Assembly: GCA_016124845.1 (NCBI GenBank)
Contig: WGMW01000015.1
Coordinates: 179,909-243,908 of the forward strand
Length of the DNA: 64,000 nt
DNA from: Flavobacteriales bacterium
Lineage (GTDB): Bacteria; Bacteroidota; Bacteroidia; UBA10329
Reading direction: 5' to 3'
The stretch's first letter is position 1; every line of letters starts with the position of its first letter. The translations under genes were made by a program, and so were the position numbers. Under the pieces are notes generated by a model. The model was not told where the DNA came from and made no database searches. It saw only the letters and a list, made by a program, of their open reading frames with translations. Positions 1 to 8,978 of this stretch are shown here, one piece after another.

Positions 1-17
1 GCCATGGGCTAAAAATA

Positions 18-47
18 AGAAAGGCGGAACATGCGTTCCGCCTTTCT
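18..47 (-). terminator. Rho-independent terminator of the 1493-residue T9SS protein
   Basis: A perfect 13-bp inverted repeat (18-30 with 35-47) encloses the loop atgc. Read on the minus strand the hairpin is followed by a T-rich stretch (complement of 11-17), so it fits termination of the gene whose stop codon lies at 69-71. Confidence 0.85.
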
Positions 48-68
48 GTACTAACCAACCTTCAACCA

Positions 69-3000
69 TTATTGGATGACCAGCTTTTTGATGAGCGAGT
101 CGTTTCCATTTGTCAATCTCAAGAGGTAAACGCCATTTGCCAGACCGCTTAGGTCAATGTTCTTCTGCAAGCGGCTGTTCACCTCACCCAAGGTTTCCAT
201 GTGAACCATTCTGCCGTTCATGTCCTGTACGGTAAGACCAAGCTCTTTTGAACTTCCATCAACACTCAGCACAATGTTCCCATTGCTTGGGTTCGGGTAA
301 ACTTCAATGTTCAGGTTACCGAGTTCTTCAATGCCAGCGCAGGCATCTACCGTTAGCATGAACGAGTTACTTACACCTGTACAACCGTTCTGATCCACTG
401 TAACCGAAACTTCATACTGTCCGAGGCCGAGCACGTTTCCGTACAACTGCGCGGTCTGCGTGTTGTGTCCGGTGCTCCACAGGTACGAATCGTATTGTTC
501 GTCTATCGTCACCTCCAGCACCTGCGTAATGCAAATGGTGGTATCGGAATAGGCAATTGTTGGTGTTGGGCTGTGATCGGCAAAGCTCATGGACCAGCTG
601 ATCAACGTTCCATCATCACCACCCGCATCATCCCTGATGAAGAGCGACCATCCACCGTTCGGATCCTGACCGTTGTAAAGGCCAGCGAACCCGAGCGAAT
701 CCTCCGTATGGTAGTATCCCGGCATAATGTCGGAGGTCTGCAACGTGATGTCGTTGGTGGAGGTGTCTGTAAATACTACGTTCGACATGTTATCGGCAGA
801 ACCACCATTGTCTGTAGAGAGTTCAACCGTGTCTCCTGCTGGAGAGATCAGATAGATGTCAAGGTCAGACAACCATGTATGATCGATGGAATCGATCGTT
901 ACGCTGGCAATCTCCAAACATCCGTCTAACGACTGTGGAAGACCACAGAAGAATATCTGAGAGGTGGTACCTGCAGCAATATCATTGCTGATCGGTAGTC
1001 CCGGAGCTTCGGTCTGTGTAAGAGGCGTACCCGAACCAAAGTTTTCAACCATGTTATTGCTCAGCGTGTCGTTGGTCATGTCCTCATCTCCAGAGAGTGC
1101 AGTGAACACATCAATGCTGTGCATTCCTGTTGTGGAGAGGTCGGCCATTTCCACCGTAAAGGTGTAGCTGGCAGAATCGCCATGGGCAACTGAACCTGAA
1201 TAAGTTTCGGTTTGAGCGGTGTTGCCGTCAACCATGAAACCGAGGTCGAAACCTGATACGGTTTGCAATCCCTTGTTCCAGAAGGTAACCGTTACGGTCT
1301 CCTGATCCAATGAACAGCCATCCATCGGAGCGTCCATGCTCAGCATGACAAGGTCAAGCTGCGGTTGCGGACGGATGCTGATGTCATCCACAGCAAAGCC
1401 CTCGTACACACCAGAAACATCGGAACTGAATACAAATCGTACCTGAACACCAGACATTCCGGCCACGCCATCAAGCAATCGTTCTGCAATGAGCCAGCCA
1501 CCGGATTGTCCGTCCCACCAATCGAGATCGAAGTTGGCTCCGTGCTGATTTGGATCATTGTACCAGTTGGTACCATCGCCCACCTGACCAACGGTTGTCC
1601 AAGTGGTTCCGCCATCTGTGGTCATTTCAAGCCACATGCCGTCCCAACCAACTTCTGAGTCTCCGATAAATGCGAACCGAATGATCGGGTCATCGCTCAT
1701 GTTCGAGAAATCCAAACATGGAGAGGTCAGATAGGTCAATTGATCGTTCTGGTAGTACATGCTGTCCAAGTTGGTTGCCCAAGCATTGACTCCACTGTAT
1801 GCCGTGTCGATCAGCATGCCTTCAGGGTCGCCCAATTGCCACATGCCATTGGTACCCATAGAGGTCCAGCCACCTGCTCCATTCTCGAAATTCTCATCAT
1901 AAGGGAAGTTTGATACGATAGGAACGTTGGTGACCATCACACTCATGGTATCATTGGACGTGTCGCCATCACCAACGGTAGATACCCATACCGTAAGGTC
2001 GTATTCTCCCGGAACACTCATATCAACCGTGGTTGAGAAGGTGAGTGTGGTATCTCCTGCAAGCGCCAGCGACCCGTTGAAAACCTCCATTACGGGCGTT
2101 CCATTGTTTACCATGTACGAGACCACGATGGAATCCATGGTTATATAGCCAAGGTTGGCAACATCCACCGTTATAGACTCAGCAGCCGAAAGTCCGCAAC
2201 CTGTAGTTGGAGATGAAATGGCTGTAAGGGCTCCATTGATTGCAGGTTGCTCCTCAATACGGATGTTGTCGAATCCGAATCCTTCCATTTGATTGAAGTA
2301 ACCATCCTCTGAGAAATTAACACGGATCTTGACGCTTGAGTACCCGGCTGTTCCATCAAGAAGGTGCTCCGCCTCGAACCACATACCCGGTTGGGTCTGT
2401 TCTCCGTCCCAACCAGTGGGGAAGTTTCCGTTAGCAGGGAATGCATCGTTGTACCAGTTGGTCCCTTCGCCCGTTGCACCAAGTACCGTCCACGTGGCAC
2501 CGCCATCCACAGAGGTCTCTATCCAAGCGCCATCCCAAGCCTGCTCAGAACTTACTATTCCAGCAAGTCTCAATCGCGGATCGAGTTGCAATGATGAGAA
2601 ATCGAAACAAGGCGACTCCACGTAGGATTGTTCCAGAATATTGTAATAACCACTCAGATTGGTTACCCATGCGTTAATGCCTGAACTGGCCGTATCGATG
2701 AACGTACCGGCCGGAACACCCAATTCCCACGAGCTGTTTGTTCCGCCAGAGACCCAACCGCCCTGTCCGTTCTCAAAATCCTCCATATAAGGAAGTGAGG
2801 TGATGACAGGTGAGTTGGTAACTGATGCAAACAGTGAATCGTTTGTGGCGTCTCCGTCACCGGCAACAGCGGTCCAGGCACCGAAATCGTAAGTGGCGGC
2901 CACCGATAGGTCTACTGGAGTTGCAAAGGTGAACGTATCTGTAGTTGAGGAGAAAAGGGTATCCGTCATCATTTCCGTCACCACTCCGTTTCCAGCATCA

Positions 3001-4550
3001 TATTCAACGTTGAAGTTTACCAGATCGGCATCTCCAAAGTTTTGAAGGATCACCTTGACGGTTTCGCTTGCAGAAAGACCACAACCGTTCATAGGAGATA
3101 GAATCTCAACAACACCTGCGTTAACGGATGGTTGTTCGAATATCTCAACGTCATCAAATGCGAAACCTTCATCGGTTCCACTCACATCCGAGTGGAAGAA
3201 TACACGCACCTTAACGGAAGACTGTCCAGCGGCCCCGGTAAGAAGGTGAGTGGCAGTTGTCCATTCACCCGCACCACCGAACGGAGCATCCCACCAGTCA
3301 AGAAGACCATTGGGGCCATGTTCATCCGCATTATTGTACCAATTTGTGCCTTCGCCAACATTACCAACGGTTGTCCAAGTTGCACCTGCATCGGTAGAGA
3401 CCTCGATCCAAGTTCCATCCCAGTTGACCTCTGAACTTGTAATGAAAGCAAATCGGAACACGGGATCGACCGTCAGTGACGAAAAGTCCATGCAAGGCGA
3501 TTCCACGTATTGGTCAGAATTGTTCTGATAAGGCCCGGTAAGATTTGTAACCCAAGCATTAACTCCGGAATGGGCCGTATCAATGAAAGCCGTCTGCGGA
3601 TCGCCCAATTGCCAATCATTCAACGTGCCGCCAGAGGTCCAACCTCCTTGGCCGTTCTCAAAGTCTTCCATATACGGAAGGGTACTGATAACAGGAATAT
3701 TCTCAGCTGAGAATGAAATGGTGTCATTGGTTTGATCCTGATCGTTCAGCAGATCGACCCAGACCATCAGGTCATGCATGCCGGTGGCCGAAAGGTCGGC
3801 CATGGTAGTGAAGGTCAGCGTATCAGTTTCGCCAGCGGCAATTGCTACCGAGAAGCTTTCTGTTACCGGAGTGCCAGCATCCAATGTGTAAGATGCATCG
3901 ATTGATAGAATACTATCGAGACCATTGTTGTAAACCAGTACGGAGACCGCCTGATCTGCAATGCCGCATCCGGTCATAGGAGAAAGCGAAGAAACCAGTT
4001 CGGCATCGTCCGTTGGAGGAAGGAAAACGTTCACCGCATCCAGCCCGATGGCATAGCCATAATCGATCCAACCGCTAAAACGCACCTTGGAAGTTGCGGT
4101 AAGCGTGGCGTAATCATCCAGCGCATACTCCATGGCCTGGTAGGAAACATAGCTGGAAGTGATGCTATCGATAAGCGTCCAGGTCGCACCATCATCTCCC
4201 GAATAATAGACGGAAAGTGTGTTCTGGTCACCTGCCCAGCTTGGCTGCACCACCTCAAAAGAAAGTTTGAAGCCCCCTCCAGAAAGGTCCAATGATGGAG
4301 AAGTGAGGGTTGTGATGTAGCCCGAGTAACCCGGATAGTAAAAGTGTGCTGCAGAGTCGCCTTCAAAAGTGGCAGGGGCACCGCCCGTATTGATGCTTGC
4401 CGTGGAAGTGACCCAGTTTTGGGTGCCTACCACATACTCTTGCGTGAACTGCGTGAGGAGTCCGCTTTCAAAATCTTCGTAGAAAATACTCTGAGCGTTG
4501 GCGAGAAATGCGCTTAGCCCGAGAATGGCGAGGGTAAATAGTTTTTTCAT
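69..4550 (-). CDS. Very large secreted repeat protein with P-domain and type A T9SS sorting domain
   Basis: 1493 residues. Residues 1-20 are a signal peptide ending in ANAQ. By eye: a jelly-roll (MAM-like) domain at about 21-180, then four CARDB-like beta modules of about 100 residues alternating with three near-identical jelly-roll modules of about 185 residues (shared features SGVNAWVTNL, ESPC, GTNWYN, GFAFDD). A proprotein-convertase P-domain follows at about 1155-1300 (WLSDLDIYLISPAGDTVELS, ending in GTLISWSMSF). The last ~80 residues are a type A Por sorting domain (VYPNPSNGNIVL ... GVYLLRLTNG). The family picture is a protein exported by Sec, crossing the outer membrane by T9SS and anchored or released there. 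No catalytic domain is visible, so an adhesin or matrix role is inference. It is transcribed alone and has its own terminator. Confidence 0.93.
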   Translation of the reverse strand: MKKLFTLAILGLSAFLANAQSIFYEDFESGLLTQFTQEYVVGTQNWVTSTASINTGGAPATFEGDSAAHFYYPGYSGYITTLTSPSLDLSGGGFKLSFEVVQPSWAGDQNTLSVYYSGDDGATWTLIDSITSSYVSYQAMEYALDDYATLTATSKVRFSGWIDYGYAIGLDAVNVFLPPTDDAELVSSLSPMTGCGIADQAVSVLVYNNGLDSILSIDASYTLDAGTPVTESFSVAIAAGETDTLTFTTMADLSATGMHDLMVWVDLLNDQDQTNDTISFSAENIPVISTLPYMEDFENGQGGWTSGGTLNDWQLGDPQTAFIDTAHSGVNAWVTNLTGPYQNNSDQYVESPCMDFSSLTVDPVFRFAFITSSEVNWDGTWIEVSTDAGATWTTVGNVGEGTNWYNNADEHGPNGLLDWWDAPFGGAGEWTTATHLLTGAAGQSSVKVRVFFHSDVSGTDEGFAFDDVEIFEQPSVNAGVVEILSPMNGCGLSASETVKVILQNFGDADLVNFNVEYDAGNGVVTEMMTDTLFSSTTDTFTFATPVDLSVAATYDFGAWTAVAGDGDATNDSLFASVTNSPVITSLPYMEDFENGQGGWVSGGTNSSWELGVPAGTFIDTASSGINAWVTNLSGYYNILEQSYVESPCFDFSSLQLDPRLRLAGIVSSEQAWDGAWIETSVDGGATWTVLGATGEGTNWYNDAFPANGNFPTGWDGEQTQPGMWFEAEHLLDGTAGYSSVKIRVNFSEDGYFNQMEGFGFDNIRIEEQPAINGALTAISSPTTGCGLSAAESITVDVANLGYITMDSIVVSYMVNNGTPVMEVFNGSLALAGDTTLTFSTTVDMSVPGEYDLTVWVSTVGDGDTSNDTMSVMVTNVPIVSNFPYDENFENGAGGWTSMGTNGMWQLGDPEGMLIDTAYSGVNAWATNLDSMYYQNDQLTYLTSPCLDFSNMSDDPIIRFAFIGDSEVGWDGMWLEMTTDGGTTWTTVGQVGDGTNWYNDPNQHGANFDLDWWDGQSGGWLIAERLLDGVAGMSGVQVRFVFSSDVSGVYEGFAVDDISIRPQPQLDLVMLSMDAPMDGCSLDQETVTVTFWNKGLQTVSGFDLGFMVDGNTAQTETYSGSVAHGDSASYTFTVEMADLSTTGMHSIDVFTALSGDEDMTNDTLSNNMVENFGSGTPLTQTEAPGLPISNDIAAGTTSQIFFCGLPQSLDGCLEIASVTIDSIDHTWLSDLDIYLISPAGDTVELSTDNGGSADNMSNVVFTDTSTNDITLQTSDIMPGYYHTEDSLGFAGLYNGQDPNGGWSLFIRDDAGGDDGTLISWSMSFADHSPTPTIAYSDTTICITQVLEVTIDEQYDSYLWSTGHNTQTAQLYGNVLGLGQYEVSVTVDQNGCTGVSNSFMLTVDACAGIEELGNLNIEVYPNPSNGNIVLSVDGSSKELGLTVQDMNGRMVHMETLGEVNSRLQKNIDLSGLANGVYLLRLTNGNDSLIKKLVIQ

Positions 4551-4652
4551 TCGGTCTGAGTTTAGACCAGCGAAGTTATCTAATAAATCCTGCGTATTTC
4601 TCGTAGCGATGACGAAACAATAACAGTTTGGTCACATCCAAGACCAAAAAAA

Positions 4653-5492
4653 TCATTCTGTTTTCTCGCCCTTTTTCCGCTTTTTCTTCTTCTTGCCCTC
4701 TTTCTTGGTCAGTGGCTTGGCTGTAAAGAAGTATCGCACATCAAAGGTCAGGTAACTTCCGTTGAGGTCGAGTTCCTGAACATTCGACCTGTGGAAGTCA
4801 TCCACATACTGGAATCTGCTCTTATATATAGGTGAGAATGGAATCTGGTAAGTGGCGCCCAAATAGAAATAACCGATCTTCTTGGTTCGGTATTCCCAGC
4901 CCAAGTTGGCAATGGCACCCCCGCTGATGAAACCGTCATTTCCCGGCTTTCCGTCAAACCCAAGCCGTAATGCATAATGATTGAAGTACTGTCCGGTGGT
5001 ACTTGACTGCTCATCTGAGGTGAAAATGTCTGAAGGGTAGAATGTGAACTGAAAACCTCCTGCCGCATTCATGTACAGGTTCTCTGCCAAACGGATGAAG
5101 ACCAGCAGCTTCACCGGATGCTCGTAGCCAATAATGGTAAAATCAGACTTGCTATTATAAGTAGGCGAGGTGTTCAACGGGTCAACCACTACCGAATCGC
5201 GGTGAATGCTGAGATTGTAGTTGCGCTGAACAAAACTGAGCCCTGTTTCCAATGCCAGTCGTTTGGTGAAATTGTAACGGATCACCATTCCTGCGGAAAA
5301 CCCGAACTTGGGACTGACCAGCACATCAAAGTCATCATTGGAGATGCTCTGGTCGCCTGTTTTCAAGAAATTGGCGGGGAAGATGGGGCGGAACTCGAAA
5401 CCGGCTGTGATCGTCTGTGGGTTCTTATCATCCTGCGCCAAGCATTCAGAAAAAGCAACGAGTGCGAAAAGGATGACAATAAAAAAGCGCAT
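4653..5492 (-). CDS. Outer-membrane beta-barrel protein with lysine-rich C-terminal tail
   Basis: 279 residues from the ATG at 5492; a TTG two codons upstream gives a longer frame but is the weaker start. Signal peptide of about 20 residues (VAFSECLAQ). The rest has alternating aromatic/polar strands typical of the Bacteroidota OmpA/PorT-like beta-barrel group (features such as FGFSAGMVIRYNFTKRLALETGLSF). Unusually, the protein does not end in an aromatic residue: about 15 residues rich in Lys and Gly follow the last strand. It lies 21 bp downstream of the rRNA methyltransferase gene on the same strand and may be co-transcribed. Ligand and exact subfamily unknown. Confidence 0.8.
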   Translation of the reverse strand: MRFFIVILFALVAFSECLAQDDKNPQTITAGFEFRPIFPANFLKTGDQSISNDDFDVLVSPKFGFSAGMVIRYNFTKRLALETGLSFVQRNYNLSIHRDSVVVDPLNTSPTYNSKSDFTIIGYEHPVKLLVFIRLAENLYMNAAGGFQFTFYPSDIFTSDEQSSTTGQYFNHYALRLGFDGKPGNDGFISGGAIANLGWEYRTKKIGYFYLGATYQIPFSPIYKSRFQYVDDFHRSNVQELDLNGSYLTFDVRYFFTAKPLTKKEGKKKKKRKKGEKTE

Positions 5493-5513
5493 GCGCAAAA
5501 ATAGGGGCTTGTA

Positions 5514-6875
5514 TTACAAGTTGCCTAAACTGAAAAATGGCCTCGGATATTTTGCAAGGTCGGTGCGGATGCGCCATTCCTTCGGAAAATAAGTGTTGTT
5601 CCTGTTGCCGACCGACTTGATAAAACCGAGCGCGACACCATTGAACCGTACCACATGCCAACCTTTCGGATAGTTTCCGCTCAGGCTGCCAAGCGAAAGG
5701 AAATTCAAGGCTTCGTCCTGATCGAGTTCAATGCTTGGCATTCCATCACGCAAATAAATCGAATTGGCCAATGCCTGTGCCGGAATGAAATCATGTCCTT
5801 TCGTTGTTCCAAGTGGAGTGCCTACCTGTAGAGGGCGCAGCCGTTTCAGGGTTTCCATGTTGGATGCCAGAAATTCATTCGTCAGAAGGTGCTGTCCGTT
5901 CTGATCAATGATCACCAGATTCTCCGTTGCTTTCAGGTAAACCGAGGCGGGACTGCTCTTCACGGTTCTGATCCTGCTTTTGCCAGTTTGTGTTTTCCCA
6001 ATTCCCGTTTTTCGAACAGCCGAAAGAAAGAATCCTTCACCCAACGACCGTGTGGGCAGAAAGCGATAACCGAAAATGTCATTGGTCTCCGTTTCAAGAA
6101 TGGAATCGTGTTGGAATGAGATGCGCAACGATTCAACGTCATGCTGCTCTTTCAGCCAGGTCATATTCTGTTCGTTCTCCAGATGGTTGAACGTACACGT
6201 GGAATAGATCAATACTCCGCCCGGTTTCAGTACGGGCCAGATGTCGGCCAAAATGCGTTTCTGCCGTGCGGCACAGAGTTCCACGTTCTCCTCCGACCAT
6301 TCGTGGATGGCTTCGGGGCTTCTTCTGAAAAGCCCTTCACCGGAGCAAGGTGCATCTACAACAATAAGGTCGAACTGGAGTTCGGAATTGCCAATGAACT
6401 TCGGATCGGAGTTGACGATGGCCTGATTCGGATAGCCCCATTTGGTCAGGTTTTCTGAGAGAATGTTCGCTCGTGTGCGGATCACCTCATTGCTGATGAG
6501 AACCGAGTCTTCCGGTAGTAGCGAAATAATATGCGTGGATTTGCCACCGGGCGCGGCACAAAGGTCCAACGCCAAGATTGGTTCATCCGTAGACACGTGT
6601 TGCTTGATGGCCTGTTCCAAGAACATGGAGCTTGATTCCTGCACATAGTAGGCTCCCCCATGGAAAAGCGGATCGGTAACGAACGTGGGGCGTTCTTCAA
6701 GAAAATACCCCGTTTTGCACCAAGGAACCTGTTGCAGTCCTTCAGGCAGTTGCACTTTTTGGGAGTTGATGCGGATGCTCGTGTTGGTCTTTCTTTCGAA
6801 AGCTGCTCTCACCTCCGCATTTCCTTCACCCGTCAGGGCAGCGATCTCGGAGATGACTTTTTCGGGTATCTGCAT
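5514..6875 (-). CDS. RsmF/NOL1-type rRNA cytosine-C5 methyltransferase
   Basis: 453 residues. The SAM-binding core has DLCAAPGGKSTHI at about 105-117. The two family cysteines are in VVDAPCSGEG (motif IV) and STCTFNHLENE (motif VI); one forms the covalent intermediate with C6 of cytosine and the other helps release. The C-terminal ~110 residues (GYPKGWHVVRFNGVALGFIK) match the extra RNA-binding domain of RsmF (YebU) rather than RsmB, which fits m5C modification of 16S rRNA. Full length for the family. The start ATG at 6875 faces the small membrane protein gene on the other strand. A TAnnTTCG element lies at 6912-6919. Orthology to E. coli rsmF is likely but not proven. Confidence 0.92.
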   Translation of the reverse strand: MQIPEKVISEIAALTGEGNAEVRAAFERKTNTSIRINSQKVQLPEGLQQVPWCKTGYFLEERPTFVTDPLFHGGAYYVQESSSMFLEQAIKQHVSTDEPILALDLCAAPGGKSTHIISLLPEDSVLISNEVIRTRANILSENLTKWGYPNQAIVNSDPKFIGNSELQFDLIVVDAPCSGEGLFRRSPEAIHEWSEENVELCAARQKRILADIWPVLKPGGVLIYSTCTFNHLENEQNMTWLKEQHDVESLRISFQHDSILETETNDIFGYRFLPTRSLGEGFFLSAVRKTGIGKTQTGKSRIRTVKSSPASVYLKATENLVIIDQNGQHLLTNEFLASNMETLKRLRPLQVGTPLGTTKGHDFIPAQALANSIYLRDGMPSIELDQDEALNFLSLGSLSGNYPKGWHVVRFNGVALGFIKSVGNRNNTYFPKEWRIRTDLAKYPRPFFSLGNL

Positions 6876-6937
6876 CGTAAATCAGTGATCGGAATCACTT
6901 TGGCGAACGGCCGAAAATACGTATTTCGCAACCTGAG

Positions 6938-7105
6938 ATGAAGATAGGTTGGGTCATATTTGGCATTGCGGTACTCTTGCTTGCGTGGCTTTCGGCCAGC
7001 TATCACAAAAAACAGGGCTACTTCTTCTGGCGCACTTTCATTATGGCAATTATGGGCTTTGCTGGACTGGGTCTATTGTTCTATCGCATGTTCATTCTTA
7101 AATGA
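6938..7105 (+). CDS. Small two-helix membrane protein, unknown function
   Basis: 55 residues starting MKIGWVIFGIAVLLLAW. Two hydrophobic segments (about 3-20 and 33-51) are joined by a short basic/aromatic loop (SYHKKQGYFFWR), predicting a hairpin in the inner membrane with a Lys at the C-terminus. The frame is open from the ATG at 6938 to the TGA at 7103-7105 and fills most of the gap between divergent and downstream genes. The family is not recognised. The hydrophobic pattern and lack of any overlapping gene support it being real. Confidence 0.6.
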   Translation: MKIGWVIFGIAVLLLAWLSASYHKKQGYFFWRTFIMAIMGFAGLGLLFYRMFILK

Positions 7106-7195
7106 TCGTGCATAAAACTGTTGATAGTTCAATCTCACAGCGTCCATTCTGATTGCTTGTGTCCATAGTTTAGCGCAGAAAACAATTACGTTCTG

Positions 7196-8875
7196 ATGAG
7201 AAAAATTGCAACCCTTCTATTAATTCCATTCACCATCCTGTCCGTTCGAGCTCAGCAGACAACCGGACTCTTTCAATATGACTGGCCAACTCAAGATGGG
7301 TATGTGGTCTGGGGTCCCATTTTCGGTTACGACCAATACGTTATGAACAATTGCGGAGAGGTTGTCCATACTTGGCATGGTGATGGGGTTACATTGGGCA
7401 ACTCTTTTTACCTGAAGGATGATGGAACAATGATCCGTTGCGCCAAGGCCGATACAGCAGTCAATCACGTTATTCAGGCCGGTGGAGGTGGTGAACGCAT
7501 ACAAGAGGTGCAGTGGGATGGTTCTGTAACATGGGATTACATCTACTACACTCAGAACGAACGGCTACATCACGACATAGAAGTTTTGCCTAACGGGAAT
7601 GTGCTGGCCATTGTTTGGGAGCTCATGGATGAGGCGGCATGTCTGCAAGCGGGTTGTGATCCAGGTAGGTTGGCGCACGGCTTTCTACTCAATGAAAAGA
7701 TCATTGAGGTGCACCCGACAGGATCAACCACTGGAGACATTGTTTGGCAATGGAGGCTTTGGGATCATCTTGTTCAAGATTTTGACAATACAAAAGACAA
7801 TTACGGTGTGGTGACCGATCACCCCGAACTTTTGGATGTAAATTATCTGAACATGGAGATGGATGTTCCGGGCCAATCAGATTTTATACACATGAACGCG
7901 GTAGATTACAATGCCGATCTGGATCAGATTCTGATGAGTTCGCAGGTGCTGAGTGAGATATGGATCATCGATCACGCCACCACAACGACTGAAGCTGCTG
8001 GCCATTCGGGTGGCACCCGTGGTAAAGGCGGAGATTTCCTTTACCGATACGGAAATCCGCAAGTGTATGACCGTGGGTCAGCGCAAGATCAGAAGCTTTG
8101 GCGCCAGCATGATGCGCATTGGATTCCAGATGATCTTCAGGACGGGGGTTCCATCATGATCTTCAACAATGGTCTGGACAGACAGGTCTCTTTCTCAGAG
8201 ATAGATGTTATTACACCGCCACAGGTAAGTGCAGGAGTTTATGAACTTGTTTCTGGTCAGGCTTATGGGCCAGAGACAAAAACATGGAATTACCATGCTC
8301 CGGATTCGGTGAGCTTCTATTCCTATTTCATTTCAGGAGCGAGAAGGCAGCCGAACGGAAATACCATTATCTGCGAAGGAGAGAAGGGAAGAATTTTTGA
8401 GGTGACCTATGATGGAGAAAAAGTGTGGGAATACGTGAATCCGGTCACTTTCAACGGGATCATTAGCTCAACCGATCCAATTCCACTGGCAGGTGGTGGT
8501 GCATTTCAAGGAAACCTTGTTTTCCGAGCACCACGATATGCTGCCGATTTTCCCGGTTTCTCTGGAAGAGACCTGAGTTCTGGAACTCAACTGGAAGCAA
8601 ACCCGTTCATGACAGGATGCATCGTTGGTGTGGATGACCTTGACCCGATCGTTGATTGGAACGTCTATCCGAACCCAACGGAAGGCAACGTTACATTACA
8701 AGGACTTGATGGCGCAACAGTTAGCATCTATGACGTCTCGGGAAGGTTGGTGCGAAGCTTCACCTGCAATTCCAATGTTATGCAGATCGATCTCAGCTCT
8801 GAAAGGCCCGGACTTTATGCACTGTGCGTTGAGCAGGCAGCAGAGCGATTCGTGCGAAAGATCATTCTAAATTGA
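7196..8875 (+). CDS. Secreted arylsulfotransferase-like (ASST) protein with type A T9SS sorting domain
   Basis: 559 residues. Signal peptide 1-19 (ILSVRAQ). The body resembles the arylsulfotransferase/ASST beta-propeller family: repeated blades with features such as HHDIEVLPNGNVLAIVWE, DFIHMNAVDYNADLDQILMSS and QHDAHWIPDD, where the family has catalytic or structural His residues. ASST enzymes move sulfate between phenolic compounds without PAPS. Residues ~485-559 are a Por type A sorting domain (NVYPNPTEGNVTL ... GLYALCVEQ), so the protein should be exported by T9SS. Activity on sulfate esters is inferred from the family only; many Bacteroidota members are untested. Followed by a strong terminator. 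Confidence 0.82.
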   Translation: MRKIATLLLIPFTILSVRAQQTTGLFQYDWPTQDGYVVWGPIFGYDQYVMNNCGEVVHTWHGDGVTLGNSFYLKDDGTMIRCAKADTAVNHVIQAGGGGERIQEVQWDGSVTWDYIYYTQNERLHHDIEVLPNGNVLAIVWELMDEAACLQAGCDPGRLAHGFLLNEKIIEVHPTGSTTGDIVWQWRLWDHLVQDFDNTKDNYGVVTDHPELLDVNYLNMEMDVPGQSDFIHMNAVDYNADLDQILMSSQVLSEIWIIDHATTTTEAAGHSGGTRGKGGDFLYRYGNPQVYDRGSAQDQKLWRQHDAHWIPDDLQDGGSIMIFNNGLDRQVSFSEIDVITPPQVSAGVYELVSGQAYGPETKTWNYHAPDSVSFYSYFISGARRQPNGNTIICEGEKGRIFEVTYDGEKVWEYVNPVTFNGIISSTDPIPLAGGGAFQGNLVFRAPRYAADFPGFSGRDLSSGTQLEANPFMTGCIVGVDDLDPIVDWNVYPNPTEGNVTLQGLDGATVSIYDVSGRLVRSFTCNSNVMQIDLSSERPGLYALCVEQAAERFVRKIILN

Positions 8876-8898
8876 TAGATACTGATGTAATTGGCAGT

Positions 8899-8932
8899 AA
8901 AGCCCGCAGCCTTGGTTGCGGGCTTTCTTTTT
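8899..8932 (+). terminator. Rho-independent terminator after the ASST-like gene
   Basis: A perfect 10-bp stem (8899-8908 with 8917-8926, AAAGCCCGCA / TGCGGGCTTT) with an 8-nt loop is followed by a T-rich run (8924-8932), 24 bp after the stop codon. Confidence 0.9.
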
Positions 8933-8978
8933 CATTGGCTTAAATTTCCGTATTTCGTAGCCCTCAACCCCGTTTCTT

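Noticed and set aside
4627..4648. Hairpin TTTGGTC / GACCAAA after the outer-membrane protein gene
   Set aside because: On the transcribed strand the T-run comes before the hairpin, not after it, so it does not look like a terminator.
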